A DNA stretch of 54,037 nucleotides, from contig JABAQR010000067.1 of NCBI GenBank assembly GCA_019187485.1, positions 1 through 54,037 on the forward strand, in the 5' to 3' direction. The stretch comes from Lysobacterales bacterium. GTDB taxonomy: Bacteria > Pseudomonadota > Gammaproteobacteria > Xanthomonadales > SZUA-5. The translations under genes and the position numbers were made by a program. The notes under the pieces were generated by a model, which was not told the origin of the DNA, searched no databases, and saw only the letters and a list, made by a program, of their open reading frames with translations. How positions within the stretch are numbered: the stretch's first letter is position 1; the number at the start of each line of letters is the position of its first letter. This document shows positions 28,150 to 36,959 of this stretch, one piece after another.

Positions 28150-31068
28150 ATGACGAATCGACTTTCCTGCGCCGTTCGTTGGATGGCTTTTGCCCTTTCG
28201 TTGGCTCCCTTGCCCTACGCGCATGCCCAGGACTCGTTCGAGGACGACGATTCGCTTGCACTGGCCAAGTCGATCAATCTGGACGGAACCATCCAGCTTC
28301 GCGACTTCGACATCCCCGGCGACATCGACTGGATCAAGTTTCAGCTTGCTCCGGGAGCGACTGGAAATCTGTCTCCACGACCCTCGGCGACGACGACGTC
28401 ATTGCGATGGCGAGCCGAGTTGTTCCGGGTGAACGGAGGAAGCACCCAGAGCCTGGCTCCTCCCTACATCTTCGGCGCCGTCCGCCCGATCATCACCGTC
28501 ACGAACACCGCGACGACCACCCAGAATTACGCGCTGGCCGTCACCAAGGACACCACCGCGATCACGGGGTTCGCTTCGCGCTACTTCCTGTCGGGCCAGA
28601 CCACGGGCGGGGGTGTCGTCTTCAGCCCGGATGCGTACGAGGCGAATGGGGGCAACGATACTCGCGACACCGCAAAACCCCTGAACGAGGCGGATGGCTG
28701 GCAGTCGCACAATTTCCATGTGTCCGGCGACCAGGACTGGGCGGCGTTCTACCTCGCCCAGGGGTTGACTTCCACGGTCACCCTGGAACCCGTCACGTCT
28801 ACCCCAGACCACCGTTGGCAGGCGACGCTGAAGACGGTGTCCTGGAACGCCGCGACCGGCGCGTGGGAACTGGTGGACGCGGCCCCCACGCTGACCGTCG
28901 GACCTCAGGCAGGCAGTGTCTCGGGATCCGCGACGATTTCCGGCGGTCAGATGTTCTGGGTCCAAACCAGTTCAATCAGCGGAAATCTCGCGGGCAGCGA
29001 GTCAGCCTACCGCATCCGCGTGGTCACCGCGCCCACGCCACCCAGTTCCACTCCGGATGCCTACGAGTCCAACGACACCCGCGAAACCGCCAAACCCCTC
29101 AGCGAGGCCGACGGCTGGCAGCAGCACAACTTCCACACCAGCAGCGACCAGGACTGGATGGCGTACTTCCTGGGAGACGGACTGCGCTCGACCATCACGG
29201 TCGAGCCCATCACCCAGACGCCCGATGCTCGCTGGCAGGTGACACTGAAAACGGTGGGCCGTAACCCGACGACCGGCCAGTGGGAACTGGTCGACGCAGC
29301 GCCCCCCGCAACTTTCGGTGCGCAAGGAGTCAGTCTGAGCGGTGCTTCCGTATTCACGGGAGGCCAGATGTTCTGGGTTCAGGTGCTCGCCACCAACGGA
29401 ACGAACGTCGGACCGGCGTCTGCTTACCGCGTCCGGGTCGCCACCACGCTCAACACGCCGTACGAGCCCAACGATACCCGCGAAACCGCGGGCGCACTGA
29501 ACGAAGCTTCGGGCTGGCAGGATCACAACTTCCACGCAGCGTCGGACCAGGATTGGTTTGCCTACTACCTGGGCGAGGGCTTCACCGGGACGGTCTCCAT
29601 CCAACCCGTCACACTCACGCCCACCGCGAAATGGCAGGTCACGCTCAAGACTGTGCGCCTCAATCCGGTCACGAATGCGTGGGAAGTCATCGATGCGGCG
29701 CCGACGGTGAGCCTGGGGCCGCAGGCGGGGAGTGTCAGTGGGGTGGCGACCATCCCGGGCGGGCAGATGTTCTGGGCGCATGTGCGGTCCACCGACGGCG
29801 CCCTCAGCGGGTCCGCTTCGAGCTATCGGATTCGGTCCACGGTCACCGCGGGGACCGCGCAGTCCATCGTCATCACCGCCACCCCGAGCGCGAATCTGGT
29901 GGCGCCGGCGACGACCCGGCTGACGGCCACTGTCAGCGCGACTTCGCCCGTGCAGAGCGTGGAGTACCGTTATCTGGGCTCCGCGATCTGCGCGCCGGTG
30001 ACGGTGCCGCCGTATGCCTGCGACTGGAACCAGTTGGCGGCGGGCAGCTACCAGGTCACCGGCTACGCCACGCTGCAGACCGGCACGCTGACTTCGGTGC
30101 CGATCACGCTCACCGTGGCGCCGCCCGCCGGCCCCACCGAAAGCTATGTGTACCACCACACCGACGCGCGTGGTTCGATCGTCGCGACCACCGACCAGAA
30201 TGGCAGCATCGTCGCCCTGCCGAGCTACCGCGCCTTCGGCCGCCCGGTCACCACCAGCACGGTCCAGCCACCCGTCCCCGCGCCACCGATCAACGGCGTT
30301 GCACTCGGCTTTACCGGTAAGTGGTACGACGCGCAGTTGCAGTTGTCGAACCACGGGGCAAGGCATTACGACCCGCTGTATTCGAATTTCATCAGCATTG
30401 ATCCTGCCGGCGTTCGCGAAGACGATTCGCGGACGGTGGCGCGGTATATGTATGCCAATAACAATCCGATGAAGTTTGTCGATCCGGATGGGCGGCAGTC
30501 TGCATCCAGTCAACAATGGCTGAGCCTATTGCCACCCTACCTTAGCTGGTTGGTGAGCTCAAGAGAGACGCGCGCCCCGGCAGGCCAGATGATCGAGGAG
30601 CAGGTCCTTGCCGAGGTCAGTCGACCGATAAGCTGGGCTGAAGCTGGAGAGATGACTGCTTTTGCGATGTCGATGGGGGTTGGATTCCCTGCGGTTAGAG
30701 GTGGACTAGGCTTTACCCCTGTACGAAGCACCATCGCCATGTTTGAGGATATTGGGGGCCTAGCAGCCACGTCCGGCGAGCGCGTGCTCTTGCTAGGGCA
30801 ATGGGACTACCGAACATCTTCTGGCCTATCCTTAAACTTCTTCGATCGAAACTCTAGGTTGGCTGGTGAGTTGGGGGCTTCGGTAATTCAGCGGCGTAGT
30901 CCTACTGTCGCGCAACTTGAGCATGACATAGCAAGCGCAGATCGCTTGATCTTTCTGACATCCCGAGGAATGGGCAATGGGCATACGGCTGCGGAAATGA
31001 AGATTATTCAATCGAGCGACAAACTTCGCGATAGGACGACGTTTGTCATTGGCGCATACCCGGAGTAG
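28150..31068 (+). CDS. Exported PPC-repeat / Rhs-core protein with variable C-terminal toxin-like domain
   Basis: 972 residues from ATG 28150; signal peptide MTNRLSCAVRWMAFALSLAP...AHAQ. A divergent PPC-like module (about 30-150) is followed by three close copies of ~135 residues starting near 159, 301 and 437 (YExNDTRETAxxLNEAxGWQ, HNFHxxxDQDWxAYxLGxG, WQVTLKTV, GGQMFW). An Ig-like stretch follows (about 570-660). Residues ~666-780 are an Rhs-associated core: YHHTDARGSIVATTDQNG, GFTGKWYDAQLQL, SNHGARHYDPLYSNFISIDP, YANNNPMKFVDPDG. After the DPDG end the sequence changes to AT-richer DNA and an unrelated ~190-residue domain (from 783) that I do not recognise, as in polymorphic toxins. No YD repeats are present. 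The next gene starts 3 nt after the stop and is probably its immunity gene. Confidence 0.85.
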   Translation: MTNRLSCAVRWMAFALSLAPLPYAHAQDSFEDDDSLALAKSINLDGTIQLRDFDIPGDIDWIKFQLAPGATGNLSPRPSATTTSLRWRAELFRVNGGSTQSLAPPYIFGAVRPIITVTNTATTTQNYALAVTKDTTAITGFASRYFLSGQTTGGGVVFSPDAYEANGGNDTRDTAKPLNEADGWQSHNFHVSGDQDWAAFYLAQGLTSTVTLEPVTSTPDHRWQATLKTVSWNAATGAWELVDAAPTLTVGPQAGSVSGSATISGGQMFWVQTSSISGNLAGSESAYRIRVVTAPTPPSSTPDAYESNDTRETAKPLSEADGWQQHNFHTSSDQDWMAYFLGDGLRSTITVEPITQTPDARWQVTLKTVGRNPTTGQWELVDAAPPATFGAQGVSLSGASVFTGGQMFWVQVLATNGTNVGPASAYRVRVATTLNTPYEPNDTRETAGALNEASGWQDHNFHAASDQDWFAYYLGEGFTGTVSIQPVTLTPTAKWQVTLKTVRLNPVTNAWEVIDAAPTVSLGPQAGSVSGVATIPGGQMFWAHVRSTDGALSGSASSYRIRSTVTAGTAQSIVITATPSANLVAPATTRLTATVSATSPVQSVEYRYLGSAICAPVTVPPYACDWNQLAAGSYQVTGYATLQTGTLTSVPITLTVAPPAGPTESYVYHHTDARGSIVATTDQNGSIVALPSYRAFGRPVTTSTVQPPVPAPPINGVALGFTGKWYDAQLQLSNHGARHYDPLYSNFISIDPAGVREDDSRTVARYMYANNNPMKFVDPDGRQSASSQQWLSLLPPYLSWLVSSRETRAPAGQMIEEQVLAEVSRPISWAEAGEMTAFAMSMGVGFPAVRGGLGFTPVRSTIAMFEDIGGLAATSGERVLLLGQWDYRTSSGLSLNFFDRNSRLAGELGASVIQRRSPTVAQLEHDIASADRLIFLTSRGMGNGHTAAEMKIIQSSDKLRDRTTFVIGAYPE

Positions 31069-31071
31069 TTG

Positions 31072-31665
31072 ATGGACGCGTTTTGGAAGATTCGTTCAAT
31101 CGCCTATGGGTCTGACTCCGTGGCGTGGGTAGACGCTGCCTCCGGTCAAGCGGCGATCATTAGAGCATTTGGACATGATGTCCCTGAATCTCGCCAGCTA
31201 TTGGAATTGGCAATGTGGCTGTCTGCTGCTGATCTTGGCGGGCTTCGCGAACTTCCAGTTGGGATGAGCTTTGAGGGTAAGGTAGCGTTTTCTGGCGCTG
31301 TAATTGGAGCCGACGGACGATTACTCCTTGTAGGAACCAGTTTTCGAGTTCTCGCCGGAGGCAAATGGGTGACTGAACCTCCTCCGCATGATTCTTTCTC
31401 TCGACTCGGAATGGAGCTGGCCGTTATCCATGACGGGCGCTTCAGATGTGATCATATTCACGCCCTTTCAATTCCAAATGATGTCGACTTTGCCATCGTC
31501 ACAGACTTGGCAAACTATCGATTGTCGGTATTCGAGGCATGGTTGAAGTCCTGGCCTTCAGTCGAGGACCTGATAGATAACGCGAATCTTCCTCTTCCCG
31601 GGAATGGGGCAATTGGTGCTATTGAGGAAGGTAGCGTCACGATACTTCTCAAGGCACGACGCTAA
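31072..31665 (+). CDS. Putative immunity protein for the Rhs toxin-like domain
   Basis: 197 residues from ATG 31072, with only 3 nt between the toxin stop (31066-31068) and this start; an in-frame TTG at 31069 is also possible. Translational coupling is likely. The DNA shares the lower GC content and different codon use of the toxin domain just upstream, in contrast to both flanks. The protein (MDAFWKIRSIAYGSDSVAWV) appears soluble, with no signal peptide and no family I recognise. It has an alternating beta/alpha look and many aromatic residues. The role is inferred from position: polymorphic toxin genes are normally followed at once by their immunity gene. Confidence 0.65.
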   Translation: MDAFWKIRSIAYGSDSVAWVDAASGQAAIIRAFGHDVPESRQLLELAMWLSAADLGGLRELPVGMSFEGKVAFSGAVIGADGRLLLVGTSFRVLAGGKWVTEPPPHDSFSRLGMELAVIHDGRFRCDHIHALSIPNDVDFAIVTDLANYRLSVFEAWLKSWPSVEDLIDNANLPLPGNGAIGAIEEGSVTILLKARR

Positions 31666-31835
31666 GGGCAGCCGAGATAGGTTGCGGCGAGCAACGCGAA
31701 ACACAACGCTGCCGAACTCGACTTGAGAGGCAGTTCCTCTACTCAGGAACAAGGACACGCGTCGATTCCGATTTGGGCCGGACCGAAGACGCCGACGGAC
31801 CCATCTGATTCGCCGCGCCGGCAAGGCCGGAACTC

Positions 31836-34800
31836 GTGAATATTCTCAAGGTGATCCAAGAAATGCTGCCGTTTAACCCGTTCACGTCATTGCGTTTGGA
31901 CAGTGCCATGGTCCTCTTGCTCGCCTTGGCGCTCTGCCCATTTGCTGTCCACGCCCAAAGCGACGACGACAAGCCCCCCGAAGCAGCGGTTCAGATTCCA
32001 ACTCTGTACCAGTTGTATCCGCCTGCGGTGAATGCCGTACCTACGACGCCAGAGGCGGGGCCGGATTATTCCGATCCCTGGGCCGTGGAGGACGGTTACG
32101 GCCGCTCGCGCATCGCGGAGGTGCCGGGCGAATCGGTCGATCCGCGCACTGGTGCGGTGACGTTGACGGTGACGGACCTGAGCATCCCGGGCAACGGTGG
32201 CCTCGACATCGTGGTGTCGCGCACCCGTCGCGACAGCTTCTTCGTCAGCCCGGGCCCGGATTACCTCGAGAACCGATCCTTCCAGGACACGATGGCGGAC
32301 TGGCGTCTGGACGTCCCGTTCATCCAGTTGCGCAGCACCGGTGCCTACGACCAGGACGTGGGCGGCATCATGCCGCAGTCGCCGGTGTACTACAGCGACA
32401 ACCCGGCGACTTGCGAAAGCCCGTTCCCCGGCGATCCTTTCCAGACCACGGGGTTCAATCCACCTGCGTCCACCCGCACCGCCCTTTTCGGCGGCGTCCA
32501 GCTTGCCGGCATGCCAGGCGGCGGTGGGGCCGAGCTGCTGTTGCGCAGCGTCAACGGCAATGACACGGAGCGGACGCGCGCGCGCCAGTTGGAAACCCCT
32601 TACGGCACGGCCGACCAACTGGTGGTTCAGTGCGGGGCTTCGACGCTTGATGCCATCAGGCCCGGGGCGCGATCCGCGTTCTCGGTGCACACGCCGGATG
32701 GCAGCACCTACCACTTCGCCGAGCCGAGCTCCGGAAACAACCTGAGCATTTCGCCGGTGGAGCAGCATCTGCGGCCCTGGGGCCATGTAAGGGTCTACCT
32801 GAGCCAGATCCGCAACCGCCACGGCAAGACCCTGAACTACCAGTACGACGCTCAGCCGGAAATTCAGGCGATGTACCCCTACGTCAACGGCGTGCGCCGG
32901 CCGGACCGCCGGGATCATGCCTATCTGACGAGTATCACCGCAGACGACGGCCGCGAAGTCCGCTTCACCTGGGAATGCAATCCTTACGGCAAGGGGCGAT
33001 CGCTGGGGCTGGCGAACTGCGGCACGAACCAAAACACTTACCACGGCGCCCCGCTGTTCCGCCTGCGCAGCATGACTGCGAACGGCCGGACCTGGATCTA
33101 TGAGTACAACGACACGGACCCTGCAGGCCCGGACCAATCGCGGTTCCTGAAGTCCGTGCGGCTGCCGAACGCGCAGCGCTGGACGTATGCGCGGCAGCAA
33201 GTCTCCGCTACGCCCCCTGGCGCCTGCGGACGCTACCCTTACGGATTCGCCAGCGGCATCGACTACACAGTGACTCACCCGGAAGGCGGCGTTGCGGTCT
33301 ACAAGACCCGGCCGCGCCGGATCATCCGCTACAACTCCTGCCGCTACGTGACCTCGCTGGCGGAGCGCGTGGTGACGCCCAATCCCGCCTTGGCGGAGTC
33401 GCATACCACCCGCTGGTGCCTTCAGGACACGGTACAGGGAAGTTCAAACCCGGTCTGGACGCATATCCTGGGTCCTACACGGATGGAGTCGATGCGTTTC
33501 CAGCGGGAGCTGGAGTCCGGCGACAAGTGGAAGGAAGGCTTGCTCCTTGAGTCGCGCGTCTACGAACCGATCGCCGCCTGCCCGACCGGCGAGCCGCCTG
33601 CAAACTTCGTGGAACGGACCTCCTACGAATATCAACGCGGGGACCGCATCACGGAGCCCACCAGTTCGGTGTTTCCGAGCTACGCCGAATCCATCAATGC
33701 GCCGCGTCCGGTCACCAAGGTCCGGATCGAGCGGCCGGATACCGGCACTTTCGAAACCAGTCACGACCAGTTCGACCGCTACTTCCGTCCCCAGCTCTCC
33801 CGCGAGTCGCTCGTCGGGCAACTGTCGACGGCAACCTCAGCGCGCCGCTGGAAGTCGACGCCCGACCATCGCGCAGTCCGCCTGATCGTCTACCCCGCGG
33901 CCGGACAGTTCAGCCTGAACTGGCTGGTCCCCACGGTCGACAGTGTCGACGTCAAGTACTCGGTCAACGGCGGCGCGGAACAGAATGCCGCAACGGGCAG
34001 CAACTCCAGCGGTAGCACCAGCATTTCCCGCAGCGCCGGCGTGCCATATTCGATCCGCATCTATCCGGCGGGCCAATCAGGGCCCGGCGCCAGGCTTGCC
34101 GAGGTGAACATCCCGGCCGGCGACATGCAGCAGAAGTACGAGTTCCGTTGGCTGCTCGACCGGCAGAAGCGCCGCTGCGTGGTTGCCAGCGACGGCGCGA
34201 ACTGCGCGACGAGCGAGGGCATCCTGCAGGCCCGCGAGGCGGAGTTCGACGTCACCGGCAATCTGTTGCGCGAGACGGATCATGGCGTCACCCGGTCCTA
34301 CGCCTACAGCGCGGACGGCGACGTCGCCGCAGCGACCGACGCTCGCGGATACACCACTCAGTACCAGAACTACTACCGCGGCGTGCCGCGCAACATCCTG
34401 CTGCCGGGCACGGATGGCGCGTCTCGCAGTCTGATGGTCAACGCCACAGGGACCATCCAGAGCATCACCGACGGTGAGGGATACACCACAAGCTTCGACT
34501 ACGACGAGCGGGATCGATTGCGCACGGTAACCTTCCCGATCGGGACGCCGCTGTCGATCACCCGGACCCCGGACGGTCGCACTCGAACCTCCACGCAGGG
34601 CTCCGCCGTCCGGATCAGCACTTTCGATGGATTCGGACGGCTGCTCTCCGAAGAGCACCGTGACAGCGTGGATGCCAGCAACAACTTCAAGGTCAGCACG
34701 CGCTACGACGCCGCCGGCCGCACGACTTTCCAGTCCGATCCGCACGCCCCGGCCACAGGCCAACCTGCCGGCATGAGCTACGCCCATGACGCCTTGGACA

Positions 34801-36281
34801 GGCAGCGCTCCGCGACCCGCAGCAGCAACAGCGCCGTCAGTGTGACCGACTTCCTGGCGCCCGAGACGATCCTGCAGTCGGACGCCAACACGCATACGCG
34901 CACGCTGGAGTACCGGTCCTTCGGGGCGCCGTCGAACGAGCAACTGATGAAATCCTTCGCGCCCGTCACGCTGGGCACGGATACCTGGCAAAGCCAGGTC
35001 GGCGTCGAGTTCGTGCGCGACACCCTGGGTTTCGCCAGCTCGCTGACCTCGGGCCGCAAGGGCGTGCAGGCGCCGAATGTCGATGTGGTCCAGCACCGCT
35101 ATCGACTGGATGGCCGCCGCCTGTTGGTCGACGAATTCCTGCCCGAGCTGGGCGCGGCTGCCCCGAATGGCTACAACATCGGCTATTGCCGGGATGCCGC
35201 GGGGAACATGACCGGGAAGTCGCTGCGAAGTACTTGCGTCACCGCAGCCAGCGCCAACTGGGTGCGCCAGACTTTCGACGAAAGGAACCGATTGACCCTG
35301 GTCGACTTCGTCGATCCGAACACGCCGGACACTGCCATCGAATACGACAAGAACGACCAGATCAGGCGCACCACCAAGGGCAGCGTGGTCATCGACATCG
35401 TGCGCAACGAAATGGGCGCTCCCCGGTTCGTCACGCACACCGTCGAAGGCAAGGTTTTCCGCATGGAGTACCGCTACAACACCTCGAACCAATTGCGTTC
35501 GATCGTCTATCCGTCCGGCAAGGAGTACGAACTGCAGCCGGACGCGTTCGGGCGCGCGACGCGGATCGGCAGTGTGGTCACCGACATCGACTACCACCAG
35601 AGCGGCATGGTCAAGAAGGTGACGTACGGCAATGGCGTGATCCAGAACTGGTCTCCGACCAATGAACTGCAGATCGACACCATCACCGCACAGCGCGCCG
35701 GGTCTGCAGCCATCCTGAACCTGGACTACGCCTACGATTTGGTCGGCAACACGACGGGCGTGCTGGACAGCCTGCGCGCCGACTCCATGGCGCTGGGCTA
35801 CGACGAGCTCGATCGCGTCAAGTGGACGCAATACGCATCCGGCGGCCAGATTCCGCGGCGCTACGATGCCGTCGGCAACGTCACCCACGACGAAGGGCTG
35901 TCCTTCTTCTATGACCGCAGCACGGCTAGCACTCACGGGAGTAATCGGTTGACCGGATCGGCGGGCATCCCCGGGCGCGGAACGCTCAGCTACGACCCCT
36001 ATGGAAACATGACGTCGGATGGGGCGCGCACCTTGGAGTTTGGCGCCGACGGCACCCTGCGCCGTTCCACGCAGCCGGTCGTCCGCCAGTTCAGCTACGA
36101 CGGCAACGACCGGGTCGTCGTCCAGTCGGAAGCGGACGGTACGCGCCGCTACCGCGTCTACGCCGGCGAAAACGTGGTCATGGAGTACGATCCGCAGAGC
36201 CGACGGATCTTGGAGCATCTGTATCTGGGCAGCCTGCTGGTTGGTACCCGCGTCGTCGACAATCCGAACCCGCCGTTCTGA
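31836..36281 (+). CDS. Exported Rhs/YD-repeat shell protein lacking the Rhs core
   Basis: 1481 residues from GTG 31836; ATG 31863 (MLPFNPFTSLRLDSAM) gives a more normal signal peptide ending AVHAQ. Residues ~70-420 resemble the N-terminal Rhs/wall-associated domain (GESVDPRTGAVTLTVTDLSIPGNGGLDIVVSRTRRD). From about 430 to 1460 come many YD repeats (YDERDRLRTVTFP, FDGFGRLLSEE, YDAAGRTTF, FDERNRLTLVDF, YDELDRVKW, YDAVGNVTHD, YDGNDRVVVQ), which build the beta-barrel cocoon of Rhs/TcC toxins. The protein ends at ENVVMEYDPQSRR...LGSLLVGTRVVDNPNPPF, the point where a complete Rhs protein continues with YHHTDxxGS and the core. That core is present instead in the gene at 28150. Gap 31666-31835 holds no gene. 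Confidence 0.85.
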   Translation: MNILKVIQEMLPFNPFTSLRLDSAMVLLLALALCPFAVHAQSDDDKPPEAAVQIPTLYQLYPPAVNAVPTTPEAGPDYSDPWAVEDGYGRSRIAEVPGESVDPRTGAVTLTVTDLSIPGNGGLDIVVSRTRRDSFFVSPGPDYLENRSFQDTMADWRLDVPFIQLRSTGAYDQDVGGIMPQSPVYYSDNPATCESPFPGDPFQTTGFNPPASTRTALFGGVQLAGMPGGGGAELLLRSVNGNDTERTRARQLETPYGTADQLVVQCGASTLDAIRPGARSAFSVHTPDGSTYHFAEPSSGNNLSISPVEQHLRPWGHVRVYLSQIRNRHGKTLNYQYDAQPEIQAMYPYVNGVRRPDRRDHAYLTSITADDGREVRFTWECNPYGKGRSLGLANCGTNQNTYHGAPLFRLRSMTANGRTWIYEYNDTDPAGPDQSRFLKSVRLPNAQRWTYARQQVSATPPGACGRYPYGFASGIDYTVTHPEGGVAVYKTRPRRIIRYNSCRYVTSLAERVVTPNPALAESHTTRWCLQDTVQGSSNPVWTHILGPTRMESMRFQRELESGDKWKEGLLLESRVYEPIAACPTGEPPANFVERTSYEYQRGDRITEPTSSVFPSYAESINAPRPVTKVRIERPDTGTFETSHDQFDRYFRPQLSRESLVGQLSTATSARRWKSTPDHRAVRLIVYPAAGQFSLNWLVPTVDSVDVKYSVNGGAEQNAATGSNSSGSTSISRSAGVPYSIRIYPAGQSGPGARLAEVNIPAGDMQQKYEFRWLLDRQKRRCVVASDGANCATSEGILQAREAEFDVTGNLLRETDHGVTRSYAYSADGDVAAATDARGYTTQYQNYYRGVPRNILLPGTDGASRSLMVNATGTIQSITDGEGYTTSFDYDERDRLRTVTFPIGTPLSITRTPDGRTRTSTQGSAVRISTFDGFGRLLSEEHRDSVDASNNFKVSTRYDAAGRTTFQSDPHAPATGQPAGMSYAHDALDRQRSATRSSNSAVSVTDFLAPETILQSDANTHTRTLEYRSFGAPSNEQLMKSFAPVTLGTDTWQSQVGVEFVRDTLGFASSLTSGRKGVQAPNVDVVQHRYRLDGRRLLVDEFLPELGAAAPNGYNIGYCRDAAGNMTGKSLRSTCVTAASANWVRQTFDERNRLTLVDFVDPNTPDTAIEYDKNDQIRRTTKGSVVIDIVRNEMGAPRFVTHTVEGKVFRMEYRYNTSNQLRSIVYPSGKEYELQPDAFGRATRIGSVVTDIDYHQSGMVKKVTYGNGVIQNWSPTNELQIDTITAQRAGSAAILNLDYAYDLVGNTTGVLDSLRADSMALGYDELDRVKWTQYASGGQIPRRYDAVGNVTHDEGLSFFYDRSTASTHGSNRLTGSAGIPGRGTLSYDPYGNMTSDGARTLEFGADGTLRRSTQPVVRQFSYDGNDRVVVQSEADGTRRYRVYAGENVVMEYDPQSRRILEHLYLGSLLVGTRVVDNPNPPF

Positions 36282-36358
36282 GCCGGGTGTTTGCAGGCGC
36301 TCGCCCGCCGGGCGGCGCTCCCTTCTCGATTGGTTGTCTTGTTCGGCCGCATTGCGGT

Positions 36359-36364
36359 TAGGCT
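36359..36364 (+). promoter_or_regulatory. Possible -10 element of the acetolactate synthase small-subunit gene
   Basis: TAGGCT in TGCGGTTAGGCTCG, 28 bp before ATG 36393. The same context lies before ilvB. A TTGTCT at 36334-36339 is 19 bp away, a poor -35 spacing. It suggests that the small subunit has its own promoter after the Rhs genes. Confidence 0.3.
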
Positions 36365-36392
36365 CGAACGGTTCCGCAGCCGAGCGCTTCCC

Positions 36393-36935
36393 ATGACCCA
36401 GCCCGCCTCCGCCTATTTCCTCGTCGACGCCAAGCAACGTTCGGTGCGCACCACGCTGTCGATCACGGTCGACAACGAGGTCGGTGCGCTGGCGCGGGTG
36501 GTCGGGCTGTTTTCCGGCCGCGGCTACAACATCGAGTCGCTGACGGTCGCCGAGACCGACCACCAGCGGCACACCTCGCGGATCACGATCGTGACCAGCG
36601 GCACCGCCGACGTGATCGACCAGATCAAGGCCCAGCTCGGGCGGCTGGTGCCGGTGCACCGGGTGGTCGACCTCGCCGTCGACAAGCCGGGCCTGGAGCG
36701 GGAGATGGCGCTGGTCAAGATCGCTGCGACCGGCGAGCAGCGCGCCGAAGCGCTGCGCCTGGCCGAAGTCTTCCGCGCGCGAGTCATCGACATCTCGCCG
36801 CAGAGCTTCGTGTTCGAGCTGACCGGCACACCGGTCAAGATCGACGCCTTCGTCGAGATGATGATCCCGATCGGCCTCGTCGAACTCTCGCGCACCGGCG
36901 TGGTCGCGATCGGACGCGGCGCCGAGGCGACCTGA
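36393..36935 (+). CDS. ilvH: Acetolactate synthase small (regulatory) subunit
   Basis: 180 residues from ATG 36393. The N-terminal ACT domain (TLSITVDNEVGALARVVGLFSGRGYNIESLTVAETD) binds the feedback inhibitor, usually valine. The C-terminal half (EREMALVKIAATGEQRAEALRLAEVFRARVIDISPQSFVFELTGTPVKIDAFVEMM, GLVELSRTGVVAIGRG) contacts and activates the large subunit. The length is typical of IlvH/IlvN long forms (~160-180). HTSRITIVTSGTADVIDQIKAQLGRLVPVHRVVDL reads more like alphaproteobacterial than enterobacterial IlvH. The large subunit lies 9.8 kb upstream on the same strand, so the normal ilv pair is interrupted by the Rhs/deacetylase segment. Confidence 0.93.
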   Translation: MTQPASAYFLVDAKQRSVRTTLSITVDNEVGALARVVGLFSGRGYNIESLTVAETDHQRHTSRITIVTSGTADVIDQIKAQLGRLVPVHRVVDLAVDKPGLEREMALVKIAATGEQRAEALRLAEVFRARVIDISPQSFVFELTGTPVKIDAFVEMMIPIGLVELSRTGVVAIGRGAEAT

Positions 36936-36959
36936 GCCGGGGCTGCGGCCCGAGAGCCG

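Noticed and set aside
30950..31060. GHTAAEMKII in the toxin-like domain as a nucleic-acid deaminase motif (HAE type)
   Set aside because: The required PCxxC partner is absent and the His-Ala-Glu spacing is wrong; I leave the domain unassigned.
26546..36392. Segment between ilvB and ilvH as a prophage or integrative element
   Set aside because: No integrase, transposase, tRNA target or clear direct repeats were found; insertion mechanism is left open.
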